Shown: positions 1 to 11,229, numbered from the stretch's first letter. The stretch is 64,000 nt of DNA from Sphingobium abikonense NBRC 16140 (GCF_001598335.1 NZ_BCYT01000007.1:62001-126000); one strand, 5' to 3'. Translations and numbers: made by a program. Notes: a model not told the origin generated them from the letters alone.

Positions 1-569
1 TTGCCCGCGGCGAGCGGCGCAGTGTGCAGGATCGTGTCGAAGCTTTGGCTCGCGCGCCCCGACGATATGTTGCCGCTGGTCTTCACCGTCGCCAGCGGCT
101 CGACCATCTGCTTGAGGCCCAGGCCCTGCGCGCGGTCGACCGTGCCGGGATAGCCGATGGCGGTCACATGCTGCCCGTCCGCCACCGCGCCCGCATAAAA
201 GGTGCTGACCGGCAGGCTTCCTTCCTCCAGCTGGATGAGCGCCAGGTCGTTGCCGGGCGAATAGGCGATGATTCGCCCGCCATAGGTCTTGCTGCCTTCG
301 GACGGGATGACGCCGATCACCAGATTGCGCTCCTCGCGCGCCAGTTCGACGACATGGGCGTTGGTCAGCACCTTGTCCGGCGCGACCGCAAAGCCGCTGC
401 CATGGCCCACGAAATAGGCGTCGGACCCATCGGTCGCGACCAGCGCCACGCGCACTACCCCGCGTGCGGCGGCGGCAATGTCCTGTTGCTCGGCATGGAG
501 CGGCATCGGCGCCAGCAGCGCGAGGATAGGGCCAAGAACGGGGGCGAAGCGGCGGAGTAGGGCGACCAT
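1..569 (-). CDS. Trypsin-like serine protease, N-terminal part (cut by window edge)
   Basis: Reading the minus strand from ATG at 569 gives about 189 codons open to the window edge. The product begins with a signal peptide ending near PLHAEQQ, so it is probably exported to the periplasm. Two of the three trypsin-fold catalytic motifs are visible: LTNAHVVE carries the histidine and GNDLALIQL the aspartate. The Gly-Asp-Ser nucleophile region should lie beyond position 1. The spacing and sequence fit the DegP/S1C-like or general trypsin-like peptidase_2 family. It is divergent from ada, with about 110 bp between. Family assignment is firm; whether a PDZ domain follows cannot be seen. Confidence 0.85.
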   Translation of the reverse strand, partial: MVALLRRFAPVLGPILALLAPMPLHAEQQDIAAAARGVVRVALVATDGSDAYFVGHGSGFAVAPDKVLTNAHVVELAREERNLVIGVIPSEGSKTYGGRIIAYSPGNDLALIQLEEGSLPVSTFYAGAVADGQHVTAIGYPGTVDRAQGLGLKQMVEPLATVKTSGNISSGRASQSFDTILHTAPLAAG

Positions 570-681
570 CGTGGCGCATTCATATGCAATGCCGGGCGCG
601 GCGCAATCGGGAAAAGGCGAAATGCTTTGACCGCAAGGCGCGGGAAGCAGGGCGCGCGCGCCCTCTTTATCTCCTATATCC

Positions 682-1737
682 ATGCACCAGATGACTCGCC
701 CCGCCACCACCACCATGCCCGATCCCGATGCCTGCTGGGCCGCCTTCCTGCGGCGCGACCGGGCGATGGACGGGCTTTTCGTGGGCTGCGTGTCCACCAC
801 CGGCATTTATTGCAAGCCCAGCTGCGCCGCGCGTCATCCCCGGCGGGACAATATGTCCTTCCTGCCCGATCCGGCAGCCGCGCGCGCGGCGGGCTTCCGC
901 GCCTGCCTGCGATGTCGCCCGGATGAGGTCGGGCGGGACCGACTGGCGGTGGAAGCGGCGATCGCGATGATCGAGGCGGCGGAGGAGGCGCCCCAGCTGG
1001 ACGCCATCGCCGCCCATGTCGGTTACGCCCCGCATCATTTCCATCGGCTGTTCAAGCGGGAAACCGGCATGACGCCGGCGGGATGGAGCCGCGCGCTGCG
1101 GGCCGAGCGACTGAAGAGGGCGCTGGGGGAGCAGGCGCGAATCACCGACGCCATCTATGATGCGGGCTATGCCGCCCCCAGCCGCGCCTATGCCGATGCG
1201 CAGCGCCATCTGGGCATGACGCCGTCAGCCTGGAAGGATGGCGGGCGCGGCGTCACGATCCGCTGGCGCACGGCCGACACCAGCCTGGGGCCGGTGCTGG
1301 TCGCCGCCACGGCCAAGGGGCTGTGCCGGATCAGCTTTGGCGAGGGCGAGGCGGACCTGCGCGCGCGCTTCCCCCATGCGCGCCTGTGCCCGGCCGACGC
1401 GGCGCTCGACGCGATGGCCGGGCATGTCGCCGCTCTGGTCGAGGACCCGCGCGCTGACGTGACATTGCCCACCGATGTCGAGGGCACCGCCTTTCAACAG
1501 GCCGTCTGGACGGCGCTGCGCGCGATCCCGCCGGGTGAAACGCGCAGCTATGGCGACATTGCCGCCGCCATCGGCCGCCCCGGCGCGATGCGTGCGGCGG
1601 GCAGCGCCTGCGGTGATAATCGGCTGGCCGTCCTCATCCCCTGTCATCGCGTGCTGCGCAGCGACGGCGCATTGGGCGGCTATGCCTGGGGGCTGGATCG
1701 CAAGCAGGCGCTGCTGGCGCGCGAAAAGGGCAAGTAG
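682..1737 (+). CDS. ada: Ada: methylphosphotriester/O6-methylguanine-DNA methyltransferase and transcriptional activator
   Basis: 351 aa, close to E. coli Ada (354 aa). The N-terminal Ada zinc domain has Cys44, Cys48, Cys75 and Cys78 (GIYCKPSC and ACLRC), with the same spacing as the E. coli zinc cysteines, one of which takes the methyl group from phosphotriesters. An AraC-type helix-turn-helix domain follows at about residues 90-185. The C-terminal O6-methylguanine transferase domain carries the IPCHRV active-site motif with acceptor Cys321. It repairs alkylated DNA and, once methylated, activates the adaptive response. In-frame ATGs at 691 and 715 are possible later starts. I did not find a convincing Ada box upstream. 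Confidence 0.95.
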   Translation: MHQMTRPATTTMPDPDACWAAFLRRDRAMDGLFVGCVSTTGIYCKPSCAARHPRRDNMSFLPDPAAARAAGFRACLRCRPDEVGRDRLAVEAAIAMIEAAEEAPQLDAIAAHVGYAPHHFHRLFKRETGMTPAGWSRALRAERLKRALGEQARITDAIYDAGYAAPSRAYADAQRHLGMTPSAWKDGGRGVTIRWRTADTSLGPVLVAATAKGLCRISFGEGEADLRARFPHARLCPADAALDAMAGHVAALVEDPRADVTLPTDVEGTAFQQAVWTALRAIPPGETRSYGDIAAAIGRPGAMRAAGSACGDNRLAVLIPCHRVLRSDGALGGYAWGLDRKQALLAREKGK

Positions 1738-1807
1738 CGGAAAAGATTTGGGCTTTCGCCCAATGTCCTTTTGCGTCACCGTGATGCGGGGACGTGAGGG
1801 GGTGAGC

Positions 1808-3340
1808 ATGATGCGTTTGTGGGGACGGCTGCTGGTGGCATGGGGCCTGTTGCTGGCTGGCGCGGGCAATGCGCAGGCGGCGTGGTGGCAGGCAAGGACT
1901 GACCATTTCACCGTCTATAGCGAAGGCAACGACGACAAGCTGCGCGAATTTGCGGAGCGGCTGGAAAAATTCGACTATCTGCTGCGCAAGATGACGGGCA
2001 AGACCGCCGCGGGCCAGGCAGCAGCGGACCAGACAGCGGCGGATAGGGGCAGCCCGGTGAAGGTCTATCTTCTGTCCAGCGAAGCCAAGGTTAAGGACCT
2101 GGCCCGCAATCCGAATATCGCTGGCTTTTATACCACGTCCGATCGCAGCGCCTATGCCTTCCTGTCCCGCTCGTCGAAGGGCGGGATGTTCGGGTTCGAC
2201 GCGGAACAGATATTGTTCCACGAATATACCCATCATTTCATGCTGCACTATTTCCCCGCTGCCTATCCGGCCTGGTATGTGGAGGGGTTTGCGGAATATT
2301 TCTCGGTCGTCGATTTTCCCAAGGACGGGTCCATCCGCTTCGCGCAGGTGCCGATGGCGCGCGTCCCCGGACTAGTGCTGGGCCAGCCCTATCCGCTCAA
2401 GCAGCTTTTCGCGCAGACCACCGATGGGCTCAATCGCGCGGATGGCGACAGATATTATGGCACCGCCTGGCTGCTGACCCATTATTATTTCAATGCCAAG
2501 ACCGGACGCAGCGCCGAATTGTCGCGCTATTTGAACGATCTTGCGCGTGGGGAGGTGGGCGAACTGGACAGCTATTTCGCAGGGGGGCTGGAGAGTCTGG
2601 AAAGGGACCTCAAGGCCTATATGCGACATCGGACCAATATGCTGGTGCTGAGGCCCGGCGAGATGCAATTGGGCGCCATCACCGTCAGCCCGGTCGATGC
2701 GGCTGACGGCGCGCTGATCGAGGACGAACTGCATCTGATCCATCGTCCCCGGACCGAAGACCTGCCCGATCTGGTGTCGTCGATCCGCGCGACGGCAGCG
2801 AAATTCCCGCAAAGCGCCGCTGCTCTGGCATTGCTGGCCGAGGCGGAATGGAAAGCCGACATGCGCGAGGCCGCCCTTGCCGATGCCGAGTGTGCGATCG
2901 CCATCGACCCGCAATCCTCGCGCGCTTATGCGGTGCGGGCGCAGGCCATTCTGGACCGCGCCCATGACAGCGACAGCGCGGACGATTGGAAGGCCGCGCT
3001 CACCGCCATCGTGCGCGCCAACCGCGCCGATACCGAAGACCCGGTGCCGCTGGCGCTATTCTACCGCTATCATGCGATGCGCGGCGGCAAGATGCCCGAC
3101 CTTGGCTATGACGGGCTTTACAAGGCCTACACCCTCCTGCCGCAAAATCCCGATTATCGCTTCAATCTCGCCCATGCGCTGGCCATCCGCGGCGATTATG
3201 AAGCCGCCTCCACCCTGCTCGACCCCATCGCCTATTCGCCGCACGGGTCTGACATGCGGGACGCCGCGCTGCGGCTCAAGGCGCGGTTCGACGCGCAGGC
3301 GGCGGAGAAGGGGGCGCAAAGTCGCACACCCGCGCCATGA
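1808..3340 (+). CDS. Secreted gluzincin-like metallopeptidase with TPR-like C-terminal half
   Basis: 510 aa from ATG 1808, which follows a G-rich GAGGGGG ribosome site; the reading frame extends further upstream, but that part overlaps ada. The product has a signal peptide (hydrophobic core, then GNAQA/AW). The zinc motif HEYTHH lies near residue 140, followed about 25 residues later by EGFAEYF, which supplies the second glutamate of the gluzincin/peptidase MA arrangement. The C-terminal half (about 320-500) has helical A-rich repeats resembling TPRs (ALALLAEAEWKADMREAALA, then FNLAHALAIRGDYEAA). It is probably periplasmic. Substrate is unknown. Its last 65 bp overlap the end of the convergent DUF1289 gene. 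Confidence 0.8.
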   Translation: MMRLWGRLLVAWGLLLAGAGNAQAAWWQARTDHFTVYSEGNDDKLREFAERLEKFDYLLRKMTGKTAAGQAAADQTAADRGSPVKVYLLSSEAKVKDLARNPNIAGFYTTSDRSAYAFLSRSSKGGMFGFDAEQILFHEYTHHFMLHYFPAAYPAWYVEGFAEYFSVVDFPKDGSIRFAQVPMARVPGLVLGQPYPLKQLFAQTTDGLNRADGDRYYGTAWLLTHYYFNAKTGRSAELSRYLNDLARGEVGELDSYFAGGLESLERDLKAYMRHRTNMLVLRPGEMQLGAITVSPVDAADGALIEDELHLIHRPRTEDLPDLVSSIRATAAKFPQSAAALALLAEAEWKADMREAALADAECAIAIDPQSSRAYAVRAQAILDRAHDSDSADDWKAALTAIVRANRADTEDPVPLALFYRYHAMRGGKMPDLGYDGLYKAYTLLPQNPDYRFNLAHALAIRGDYEAASTLLDPIAYSPHGSDMRDAALRLKARFDAQAAEKGAQSRTPAP

Positions 3341-3476
3341 CGGCGGCGCGCTGCGCGTCGGTCATGCTGCGCCAGTGCACGATTTCCTCGATCGTTCGCC
3401 CGCAGCCCGTGCAGGCCGCCCGATCCCGGTCGAGCGCGCACAGGTTGCGGCAGGGGCTCGCGATCGGCGTCGTCAT
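3276..3476 (-). CDS. DUF1289 small cysteine-rich protein
   Basis: 66 aa, MTTPIASPCRNLC at the start, then CTGCGRTIEEIVHW. This SPC-x3-C...C-x2-C-x-R-T-x2-E-I-x2-W pattern is the DUF1289 signature and suggests a four-cysteine metal or Fe-S site. The start codon overlaps the priA stop by one base (TGATG), so translation is probably coupled to PriA. Function is unknown in the family. The 3' end runs 65 bp into the convergent metallopeptidase gene. Confidence 0.85.
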   Translation of the reverse strand: MTTPIASPCRNLCALDRDRAACTGCGRTIEEIVHWRSMTDAQRAAVMARVCDFAPPSPPPARRTAP

Positions 3477-5647
3477 CACATGAAGCTGTAGGGGTCGACG
3501 TCGACCGCGACGCGCGTGCCCGATTTCCAGGCCAGATTGCCCAGCCATTCGCGAATCGCCGCCTGGATATCGACCTGCCGGCTGGCATGGATCAATAGCC
3601 GGTGGCGGTGCCGCCCGCGCAGCACGGCCAGCGGGGCGGGGGCGGGGCCATAGACGCGCATCCCCTCGATCACCGGGGCGGACTTGCCGATCAGGCGGGC
3701 CGTCTGCGCCGCTTCGTCGGCATCCTCGCTCGAGACGATGATCGCGGCGAAGCGGCCGAAGGGCGGGGCGTTGGCGCGTCGCCTGTTTTCCGTTTCCACC
3801 ACATAGAAACGCTCCGGGTCCGCGTCGATCAGCGCCTGGATGACCTCGCTTTCGGGCATGCGGGTCTGGATGAAGACATGGCCCGGCTTTTCCCCGCGTC
3901 CCGCGCGTCCGGCGACCTGCATCACCTGCTGGAACGTGCGTTCGGCCGCGCGCAGGTCGCCGCCTTCCAGCCCCAGATCGGCGTCGATAACGCCCACCAG
4001 CGTCAGATTGGGGAAATGATAGCCCTTCGTCACCAATTGCGTGCCGATGATGATGTCGACATCGCCCCCTTCCACCGACTTCACGAAATCGGCGGCGCGC
4101 GCGGGCGACCAGAGCGTATCGGATGTGGCGATGGCGGTGCGCGCCTGCGGCCAGAGCGCCTTCACCTCATCGGCGATGCGCTCGACGCCGGGGCCGCAGG
4201 CGACCAGGCTATCCTCCTCCTTGCACTCCGGGCAGCGGCGCGGCGCGGGAATGACATGGCCGCAATGATGGCAGGCCAGTCGATGCGTCAGCCGATGCTC
4301 GACCATCCAGGCGGTGCAATTGGGACATTGGAAGCGATAGCCGCAATGGCGGCACAGGGTCAGCGGCGCATAGCCGCGCCGATTGAGGAACAGCAGGCTT
4401 TGTTCGCCCCGTCCCATCGTCTCGTCGATTGCCGCGACCAGCGGCGGCGCGATCCAGCGGCCGCGCTCCGGCGGGTCGGTAAGCAGGTTGATGCCGTGAA
4501 TGTCCGGCATTTCCGCGCCGCCAAAGCGCGAAGGCAGCTTGATTTCGGCATAGCGGCCCAGTTCCACCTGATGCCGCGTCTCGATGGCGGGCGTGGCCGA
4601 CGCCAGCACGACCGGGAATTTTTCAATGAGGCCGCGCATCACCGCCACGTCGCGGGCATGATAATGGACGCCGTCTTCCTGCTTGAAACTCGCCTCATGC
4701 GCTTCGTCAACGATGATAAGGCCCAGGTTCGGATAGGGCAGGAACAGCGCCGACCGCGCGCCCACCACCACCTGCGCCTGCCCGCTGGCGATGGCGCGCC
4801 AGGCCCGCCGCCGCTCGCTCTGCCGCAGGCCGCTGTGCCAGTTAACTGGAACGCACCCGAAACGTTTTTCGAACCGCTCCAGAAACGGCTCTGTCAGCGC
4901 GATTTCGGGCAGCAGCACCAACACTTGCCGGTCCGCCCGGATCGCAGCCGCGATCCCCTCGAAATAGACTTCGGTCTTGCCCGATCCGGTAACGCCGTCG
5001 AGCAGGAAGGGCGCGAAATCGGCCGCCCGCACCGCGTCCGCCATCTGCCCGGCGGCGGCGCGCTGCGCCTCCGACAGGGCGGGCGGGGCATGGTCGGGAT
5101 CGGGCATGGGGAAGGGCGTGTCGACGCTCACCTCCACCGGCTCGAATATGTCCTGCTTGATCAGGCCGCGGATCACCGCGTCGCTTACCCCGCCGATCAT
5201 CGCGAGTTCGCGGATCAGCCCCTGCCGCTCGCCGATCCGTTCCAGCGCCTGCGCGCGCTGTTCGGTCATCCGTTCGGGCACCGCGCCGGTGGCGCGATAT
5301 TCAATGACCGTGCGCGCCCCCTCCAGCGCGGACATGGACGACAGCGCCATGCGCAGCACCGCGGCCGGGGGGCTGAGATAATAGTCCGCCGTCCATTCGA
5401 TCAGCCGGCGCAGCGGTTCGGGCAAGGGCGGGGCGTCCACCACCTCCAGCAGGTTGCGCAGGCGATTGTCGCCCACGCTCTCGACGTCGGGAAAGCGGTC
5501 CTCCTCCCATACCACGCCGACGATCTGGCGCGGCCCCAATGGCGCGACGACGATGCTGCCATGCTCGACCCGCATGCCGTGCGGCACCCGATAGTCGAGC
5601 GGGCCAAGAGCGGCATTAAGGAGCAGGACGCGCGCGCGGGAGGACAT
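3476..5647 (-). CDS. priA: PriA primosomal replication restart helicase
   Basis: 723 aa. The N-terminal 3'-end-binding and winged-helix region precedes the helicase core with Walker A GVTGSGKTE (about 218-226) and a DEAH box at 314-317. The zinc-binding insert is clear: pairs CRHCG, CPNC, CHHCG and CPEC give the eight cysteines of PriA. It reloads the replisome at collapsed forks. An AAGGA ribosome site lies about 5 nt before the ATG. Downstream it is coupled to the DUF1289 gene; upstream 46 bp separate it from DUF2490 on the same strand. Confidence 0.97.
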   Translation of the reverse strand: MSSRARVLLLNAALGPLDYRVPHGMRVEHGSIVVAPLGPRQIVGVVWEEDRFPDVESVGDNRLRNLLEVVDAPPLPEPLRRLIEWTADYYLSPPAAVLRMALSSMSALEGARTVIEYRATGAVPERMTEQRAQALERIGERQGLIRELAMIGGVSDAVIRGLIKQDIFEPVEVSVDTPFPMPDPDHAPPALSEAQRAAAGQMADAVRAADFAPFLLDGVTGSGKTEVYFEGIAAAIRADRQVLVLLPEIALTEPFLERFEKRFGCVPVNWHSGLRQSERRRAWRAIASGQAQVVVGARSALFLPYPNLGLIIVDEAHEASFKQEDGVHYHARDVAVMRGLIEKFPVVLASATPAIETRHQVELGRYAEIKLPSRFGGAEMPDIHGINLLTDPPERGRWIAPPLVAAIDETMGRGEQSLLFLNRRGYAPLTLCRHCGYRFQCPNCTAWMVEHRLTHRLACHHCGHVIPAPRRCPECKEEDSLVACGPGVERIADEVKALWPQARTAIATSDTLWSPARAADFVKSVEGGDVDIIIGTQLVTKGYHFPNLTLVGVIDADLGLEGGDLRAAERTFQQVMQVAGRAGRGEKPGHVFIQTRMPESEVIQALIDADPERFYVVETENRRRANAPPFGRFAAIIVSSEDADEAAQTARLIGKSAPVIEGMRVYGPAPAPLAVLRGRHRHRLLIHASRQVDIQAAIREWLGNLAWKSGTRVAVDVDPYSFM

Positions 5648-5693
5648 GGTGCGTCCTTACCCGCTGGCGCAGCCGGCGCAAACAGCCCCGCCG

Positions 5694-6341
5694 CTAAATC
5701 CGCCAGTTGAGCGATAGCCAGGGCACATGGTTGAATGTGTCGGCTTTATTGTCGCGAAATGTCTGCTGGCGCATGTAGAGCAGCTGGATATCGACGGATT
5801 TGCTCAGGGATCGACGAATGCCGCCTTGCAGGCGCATGACCGCCAGGCCCGTCTTGTCGCTGGGCTTCGCGCGGTTCAGATGAAAGAAGAATTCCGTAGC
5901 CCCGACCAGCGCCCACTTCTTGTCGGCATCCAGCGGCACCGTCGCCTGGATCCGTTCGCGCAGACGCCAGCTGGCTTCATCGGCATTGTCGAAGAAGCGT
6001 TGCTCCAGCCGGGTGCGGCTTTGCAATATGCCGTAGGTGACGGTCAGTTGCTGGTGAAAGCGCAGCTCCTGATCGACTTCGCTTTTGAGATAGGCAAAGC
6101 CGCCGCCGACCTGAACGCCATCGGCTATCCTGTGATCCCAGGTGATGCGGCTGAGCGACTGTTCCCCGCCACTGGTCGCATCGGACCGCGCGCGCTGGCT
6201 GAAGTCCAGTGTGACGCTGTCATTGCCGTCCGCCTTGAACGTCAGCGCTTCCGATACCCAGAGCTGCGTGTCCTCGGCAGCGCGGGCCGGAGCAACGATC
6301 AGGGGCAGCGTTATCGCCGCCAGCAATATCGGGAAACGCAT
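5694..6341 (-). CDS. DUF2490 family outer-surface/periplasmic beta-barrel-like protein
   Basis: 215 aa with an N-terminal signal peptide ending APARAAED. The rest is rich in alternating hydrophobic/polar strands and aromatic residues, ending in WLSLNWRI with a hydrophobic C-terminal residue. It matches the DUF2490 pattern: early LWVSEALTF, an RLEQRFF strand near the middle, and a late RLQGGIRRSL strand. An AAAGGATC ribosome site precedes the ATG. Function is unknown; a small outer-membrane barrel is the likeliest reading. It is divergent from the transaldolase gene and upstream of priA on the same strand. Confidence 0.8.
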   Translation of the reverse strand: MRFPILLAAITLPLIVAPARAAEDTQLWVSEALTFKADGNDSVTLDFSQRARSDATSGGEQSLSRITWDHRIADGVQVGGGFAYLKSEVDQELRFHQQLTVTYGILQSRTRLEQRFFDNADEASWRLRERIQATVPLDADKKWALVGATEFFFHLNRAKPSDKTGLAVMRLQGGIRRSLSKSVDIQLLYMRQQTFRDNKADTFNHVPWLSLNWRI

Positions 6342-6462
6342 CAGTGATCCTTTGGAAAGGTGATCGCGCCCTTACCGACCCGGCGGCGTCCGGGCAACCG
6401 ATGGCGAATCCCGGCCCCAAAGGCTAAAGGGAGCCGAATCGCCAATTGCCCGGAGCATCCCC

Positions 6463-7116
6463 ATGAAATTCTTCGTCGACACCGCCGACACCGCCGACAT
6501 TCGCGAACTGGCCGCCACCGGCCTGCTGGACGGCGTCACCACCAACCCGACCCTGATCCACAAGTCAGGGCGCAAATTCATGGAAGTGGTGGAGGAAATC
6601 TGCGGCATCGTCGATGGCCCCGTGTCCGCCGAAGTCGTGGCGCTCGACCATGAAACGATGATGAAGGAAGCAGAAATCCTGCGGAAGATCGCGGACAATG
6701 TCTGCATCAAGGTGCCGCTCACCATCGACGGGCTCAAGACCTGCAAGGCGCTGACGGACGAGGGCACGCTGGTCAACGTCACGCTCTGCTTCTCGGCCAA
6801 CCAGGCGCTGCTCGCGGCGAAGGCGGGGGCCAGCTTCATTTCGCCCTTCGTCGGCCGTCACGACGATAATGGCTTTGATGGCCTGAAGCTGATCGAGGAT
6901 ATTCGCCTCATCTACGACAATTATCAGTTCGACACCGAAATCCTGGCGGCCTCGCTGCGCCATCCGATCCATGTGCTGGAATGCGCGAAGATCGGCGCCG
7001 ACGTCATCACCGCCCCGCCCGCTGTCATCAAGATGCTGTCCAAGCATGTGTTGACCGACAAGGGTCTGGAAGGCTTCGCCGCCGACTGGGCGAAGACCGG
7101 CCAGACCATCATCTAA
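6463..7116 (+). CDS. tal: Transaldolase / fructose-6-phosphate aldolase-like protein
   Basis: 217 aa, the length of the short (type 3B/FSA) transaldolase family. The N-terminus [18 protein letters not shown] and the Schiff-base lysine Lys83 in CIKVPLT are all present, then NVTLCFS and [10 protein letters not shown]. The NVTLCFS phenylalanine is typical of true short transaldolases rather than E. coli FSA, so transaldolase activity in the pentose phosphate pathway is my preferred reading; annotation pipelines often name such proteins fsa. GGAG lies 8 nt before the ATG. No obvious operon partner downstream; the next gene has its own strong RBS. Confidence 0.93.
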   Translation: MKFFVDTADTADIRELAATGLLDGVTTNPTLIHKSGRKFMEVVEEICGIVDGPVSAEVVALDHETMMKEAEILRKIADNVCIKVPLTIDGLKTCKALTDEGTLVNVTLCFSANQALLAAKAGASFISPFVGRHDDNGFDGLKLIEDIRLIYDNYQFDTEILAASLRHPIHVLECAKIGADVITAPPAVIKMLSKHVLTDKGLEGFAADWAKTGQTII

Positions 7117-7194
7117 ACCGGCATCGGGCGGGCCGCGGCCGGAACCGCTGCCCCGTCCGGCTCATTGTGTCTTCGTAACAAGGAGGCACGCTGC

Positions 7195-7545
7195 ATGTTC
7201 GTTGCTGTCTATTGGTGGCGGGTCCATCCGGGCAAGGAGGATCAGTTTCGTGCCGCCTGGCGACGCGGCACTGACCTTATCCGTGAAAAATATGGCAGTC
7301 TGGGGTCGCGCCTGCATCGCGACGCCGATGGACGCTTCGTCGGCTATGCCGAATGGCCCGACGAAGCGACCTGGCGCGCCGCCTTCGACCGCAAGATGGT
7401 CTATGACGATCCTGCGACGCGCGCGGCTTTCGTCGACGCCATCGCCGAAGTGCCCGCCGATGCCGATCCCATTTTCACCATGACCGTGACTGACGATCTG
7501 CTCGCCCGTTCGGTCGCCAGCGCCGAGGAGCAAAGCCATGCGTGA
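7195..7545 (+). CDS. ABM-fold (dimeric alpha/beta barrel) protein of unknown substrate
   Basis: 116 aa. The start ATG 7195 is fixed by AAGGAGG at 7180-7186. The pattern MFVAVYWWRVHPGKEDQFRA, then LGSRLHRDADGRFVGYAEW and an Asp/Ala-rich helix fits the antibiotic-biosynthesis-monooxygenase / stress-responsive A/B barrel superfamily. Members oxidise or just bind small molecules, so no reaction is claimed. Its 3' end overlaps a 30-codon membrane-protein ORF, and a BCCT transporter follows, so the three may form one transcription unit. Confidence 0.75.
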   Translation: MFVAVYWWRVHPGKEDQFRAAWRRGTDLIREKYGSLGSRLHRDADGRFVGYAEWPDEATWRAAFDRKMVYDDPATRAAFVDAIAEVPADADPIFTMTVTDDLLARSVASAEEQSHA

Positions 7546-7630
7546 TCCCGACAAGCCCGACCTCGGCTTCCTCTGGTTTTCCCTGTTGCTGACCGCAATC
7601 GGCCTGCTGCTGATGCTTTTCTACGGATGA
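7538..7630 (+). CDS. 30-aa single-span membrane miniprotein
   Basis: The ATG at 7538 overlaps the last codons of the preceding gene in another frame and opens 30 codons: a charged N-terminus MRDPDKPD, then about 19 hydrophobic residues (GFLWFSLLLTAIGLLLMLFY). GAGGAG lies about 9 nt before the ATG, inside the upstream gene. Length, topology and position between an ABM-fold gene and a BCCT transporter suggest a small transporter-associated peptide. It is too short for standard gene callers and there is no direct evidence of expression. Confidence 0.6.
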   Translation: MRDPDKPDLGFLWFSLLLTAIGLLLMLFYG

Positions 7631-7690
7631 TCCGCGGAACATCCGCCCGCACGGCTGATTTTCGCTTTCACATAGATTAGGGGGAAGCGG

Positions 7691-9604
<1,914 letters not shown>

Positions 9605-9625
9605 GTTCTGCCGACCGGTTCTGCG

Positions 9626-9702
9626 TGGCGACCCCGGCAGGATTCGAACCTGCGACCATCCGCTTAGAAGGCGGATGCTCTATCCAACTGAGCTACGGGG
9701 CC
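9626..9702 (-). tRNA. tRNA-Arg, anticodon TCT
   Basis: Read on the minus strand, 77 nt fold as a full cloverleaf: acceptor GGCCCCG pairs with CGGGGTC (one G-U), D arm GCTC/GAGC, anticodon stem TCCGC/GCGGA with loop CTTCTAA giving anticodon TCT, and T arm GCAGG-TTCGAAT-CCTGC. Discriminator G and a genomically encoded CCA are present. It decodes AGA (and AGG by wobble). It lies between convergent-looking neighbours; no integrase or att-like repeat was seen next to it. Confidence 0.97.
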
Positions 9703-9769
9703 GTGGCTTGCGCGATAGCGGCAGGGAAGGCCGCTTGCAATCGCCTGTCCGCCCGATAAGCAGGAAGCC

Positions 9770-10498
9770 ATGGACGACAAGGCGGTGCAAAGGATCGGGG
9801 CGGGAGCGCTCGGCGCGCGGCCGCTGCGCTATTATGATTTCTTCATGGCGGCCTTTGTCGCCATCCTGCTGCTGTCGAACCTCATTGGCGCCGCCAAGCT
9901 GTCGACGCTGGGCGGCGTGACATTTGGCGCTGGCATCCTCTTCTTCCCGCTCGGCTATGTGCTGGGCGACCTCCTGACCGAAGTCTATGGCTATGCCCGC
10001 GCGCGCCGGTGCGTCTGGGCGGGTTTCGCCGCGATGCTGTTCATGGCGCTGATGAGCTGGGTCGTCGTCGCCTTGCCGCCGGCCGCCGGCTGGCCGGACC
10101 AGGCGGCCTATGAGGCGGTGTTCGGCAGCACATGGCGCATCGTCTTTGCCTCGCTCATCGCCTTCTGGGCGGGGGAACTGGCCAACAGTTTCGTGCTGGC
10201 GCGGATGAAGCTGCTGACCCAGGGGCGGCATTTGTGGATGCGCACCATCGGATCGACCATCGTGGGGCAGGGGGTGGACAGCCTGCTTTTCTACCCGCTC
10301 GCTTTCTATGGCGACTGGACCAATGCGCAGGTGGCGACCGTCATGGTGACGAACTGGGCGATGAAGGTCGGGTGGGAGGCGATATTGACGCCCGTCACCT
10401 ATGCGGTGGTGGGCTTCGTCAAGCGGCGGGAAGGGCTGGACATCTACGACGAGGGCACGAATTTCACGCCCTTCCGCGCCAGCATCCCTCAGGGATAG
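9770..10498 (+). CDS. yhhQ: Queuosine precursor transporter (VUT family)
   Basis: 242 aa, about six transmembrane segments. Recognisable features are [16 protein letters not shown] in TM1, [33 protein letters not shown] and [14 protein letters not shown]. These match the YhhQ/VUT family that imports preQ0 or preQ1 for tRNA queuosine synthesis. The final 10 bp overlap the 3' end of the convergent truA gene. Confidence 0.92.
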   Translation: MDDKAVQRIGAGALGARPLRYYDFFMAAFVAILLLSNLIGAAKLSTLGGVTFGAGILFFPLGYVLGDLLTEVYGYARARRCVWAGFAAMLFMALMSWVVVALPPAAGWPDQAAYEAVFGSTWRIVFASLIAFWAGELANSFVLARMKLLTQGRHLWMRTIGSTIVGQGVDSLLFYPLAFYGDWTNAQVATVMVTNWAMKVGWEAILTPVTYAVVGFVKRREGLDIYDEGTNFTPFRASIPQG

Positions 10499-11229
10499 GT
10501 CGCGCTTACGAAATACAGGCCATCGGGCGGGGCGTTGAGGCCCAGCGCCGCGCGGTCCTTCGCCTCCAGGGCGTCGCGCAGGTCATTGGCGGTCCAGCGC
10601 CCCATGCCGACCATGGCGAGGCAGCCCACCATCGATCGCACCTGATGATGCAGGAAGGAGCGGGCGGCGGCATGGATGGCGATGCGATCGCCCAGCCTTT
10701 CCACATCCAGCCGATCCAGCGTTTTCACCGGACTGTGCGCTTGGCAATGGGCGGAGCGGAATGTCGTGAAGTCGTGGCTCCCCACCAGATACTGCGCCGC
10801 CGCCTGCATGGCGTCGGCATCGAGCGGCTGGACGACGCGCCACGTGAGCCCGGCATCGACGGTCAGCGGCGCGCGGCGATTGGCGATGCGGTAGACATAG
10901 GATCGCCCGACGCAGGAAAAGCGCGCATGCCAGTCGTCCGCCACCGTTTCGCACGCCAGGATGGCGACCGGTGCGGGCCGCATCCGCGCGTTGATCGCCT
11001 CCATCAGGCGGAAGGGGGTGATGTCTTTGGCAATATCGGCATGGGCGCGCATCGCCAGGCCATGCACCCCGGCATCCGTCCGTCCGGCGGCATGGATCAC
11101 CGTCGTCTCGCCAGTGACGGCGGCGATTGCATCCTCGATCGTCTGCTGGACGCTCGGCCCATGCGCCTGCCGCTGCCAGCCCATGAAGGGTCGGCCGTCA
11201 AATTCGACGGTGAAGGCGAAGCGGGGCAT
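10489..11229 (-). CDS. truA: TruA tRNA pseudouridine(38-40) synthase
   Basis: 246 aa. GRTDAGVH holds the catalytic Asp52 (equivalent of E. coli Asp60). N-terminal [18 protein letters not shown] and the later [11 protein letters not shown] are typical TruA motifs. It isomerises uridines 38-40 in the anticodon arm. It is downstream of fmt on the same strand, separated by about 90 bp containing a stable hairpin, so the two may be cotranscribed. The 3' end overlaps yhhQ by 10 bp. Confidence 0.96.
   Translation of the reverse strand: MPRFAFTVEFDGRPFMGWQRQAHGPSVQQTIEDAIAAVTGETTVIHAAGRTDAGVHGLAMRAHADIAKDITPFRLMEAINARMRPAPVAILACETVADDWHARFSCVGRSYVYRIANRRAPLTVDAGLTWRVVQPLDADAMQAAAQYLVGSHDFTTFRSAHCQAHSPVKTLDRLDVERLGDRIAIHAAARSFLHHQVRSMVGCLAMVGMGRWTANDLRDALEAKDRAALGLNAPPDGLYFVSATYP

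Noticed and set aside
24-560. Plus-strand frame at the window start
   Set aside because: The minus strand encodes a signal-peptide protease with LTNAHVVE and GNDLALIQL; the plus frame has no features.
570-681. Ada box in the promoter region of ada
   Set aside because: Sequences such as AAGGCGAAATGC only loosely resemble known Ada sites; no clear match.
3602-5710. A 702-codon open frame on the plus strand opposite priA
   Set aside because: It is a GC-skew shadow of priA: low-complexity Arg/His/Ala-rich translation with no recognisable motif, while the minus strand has full PriA signatures.
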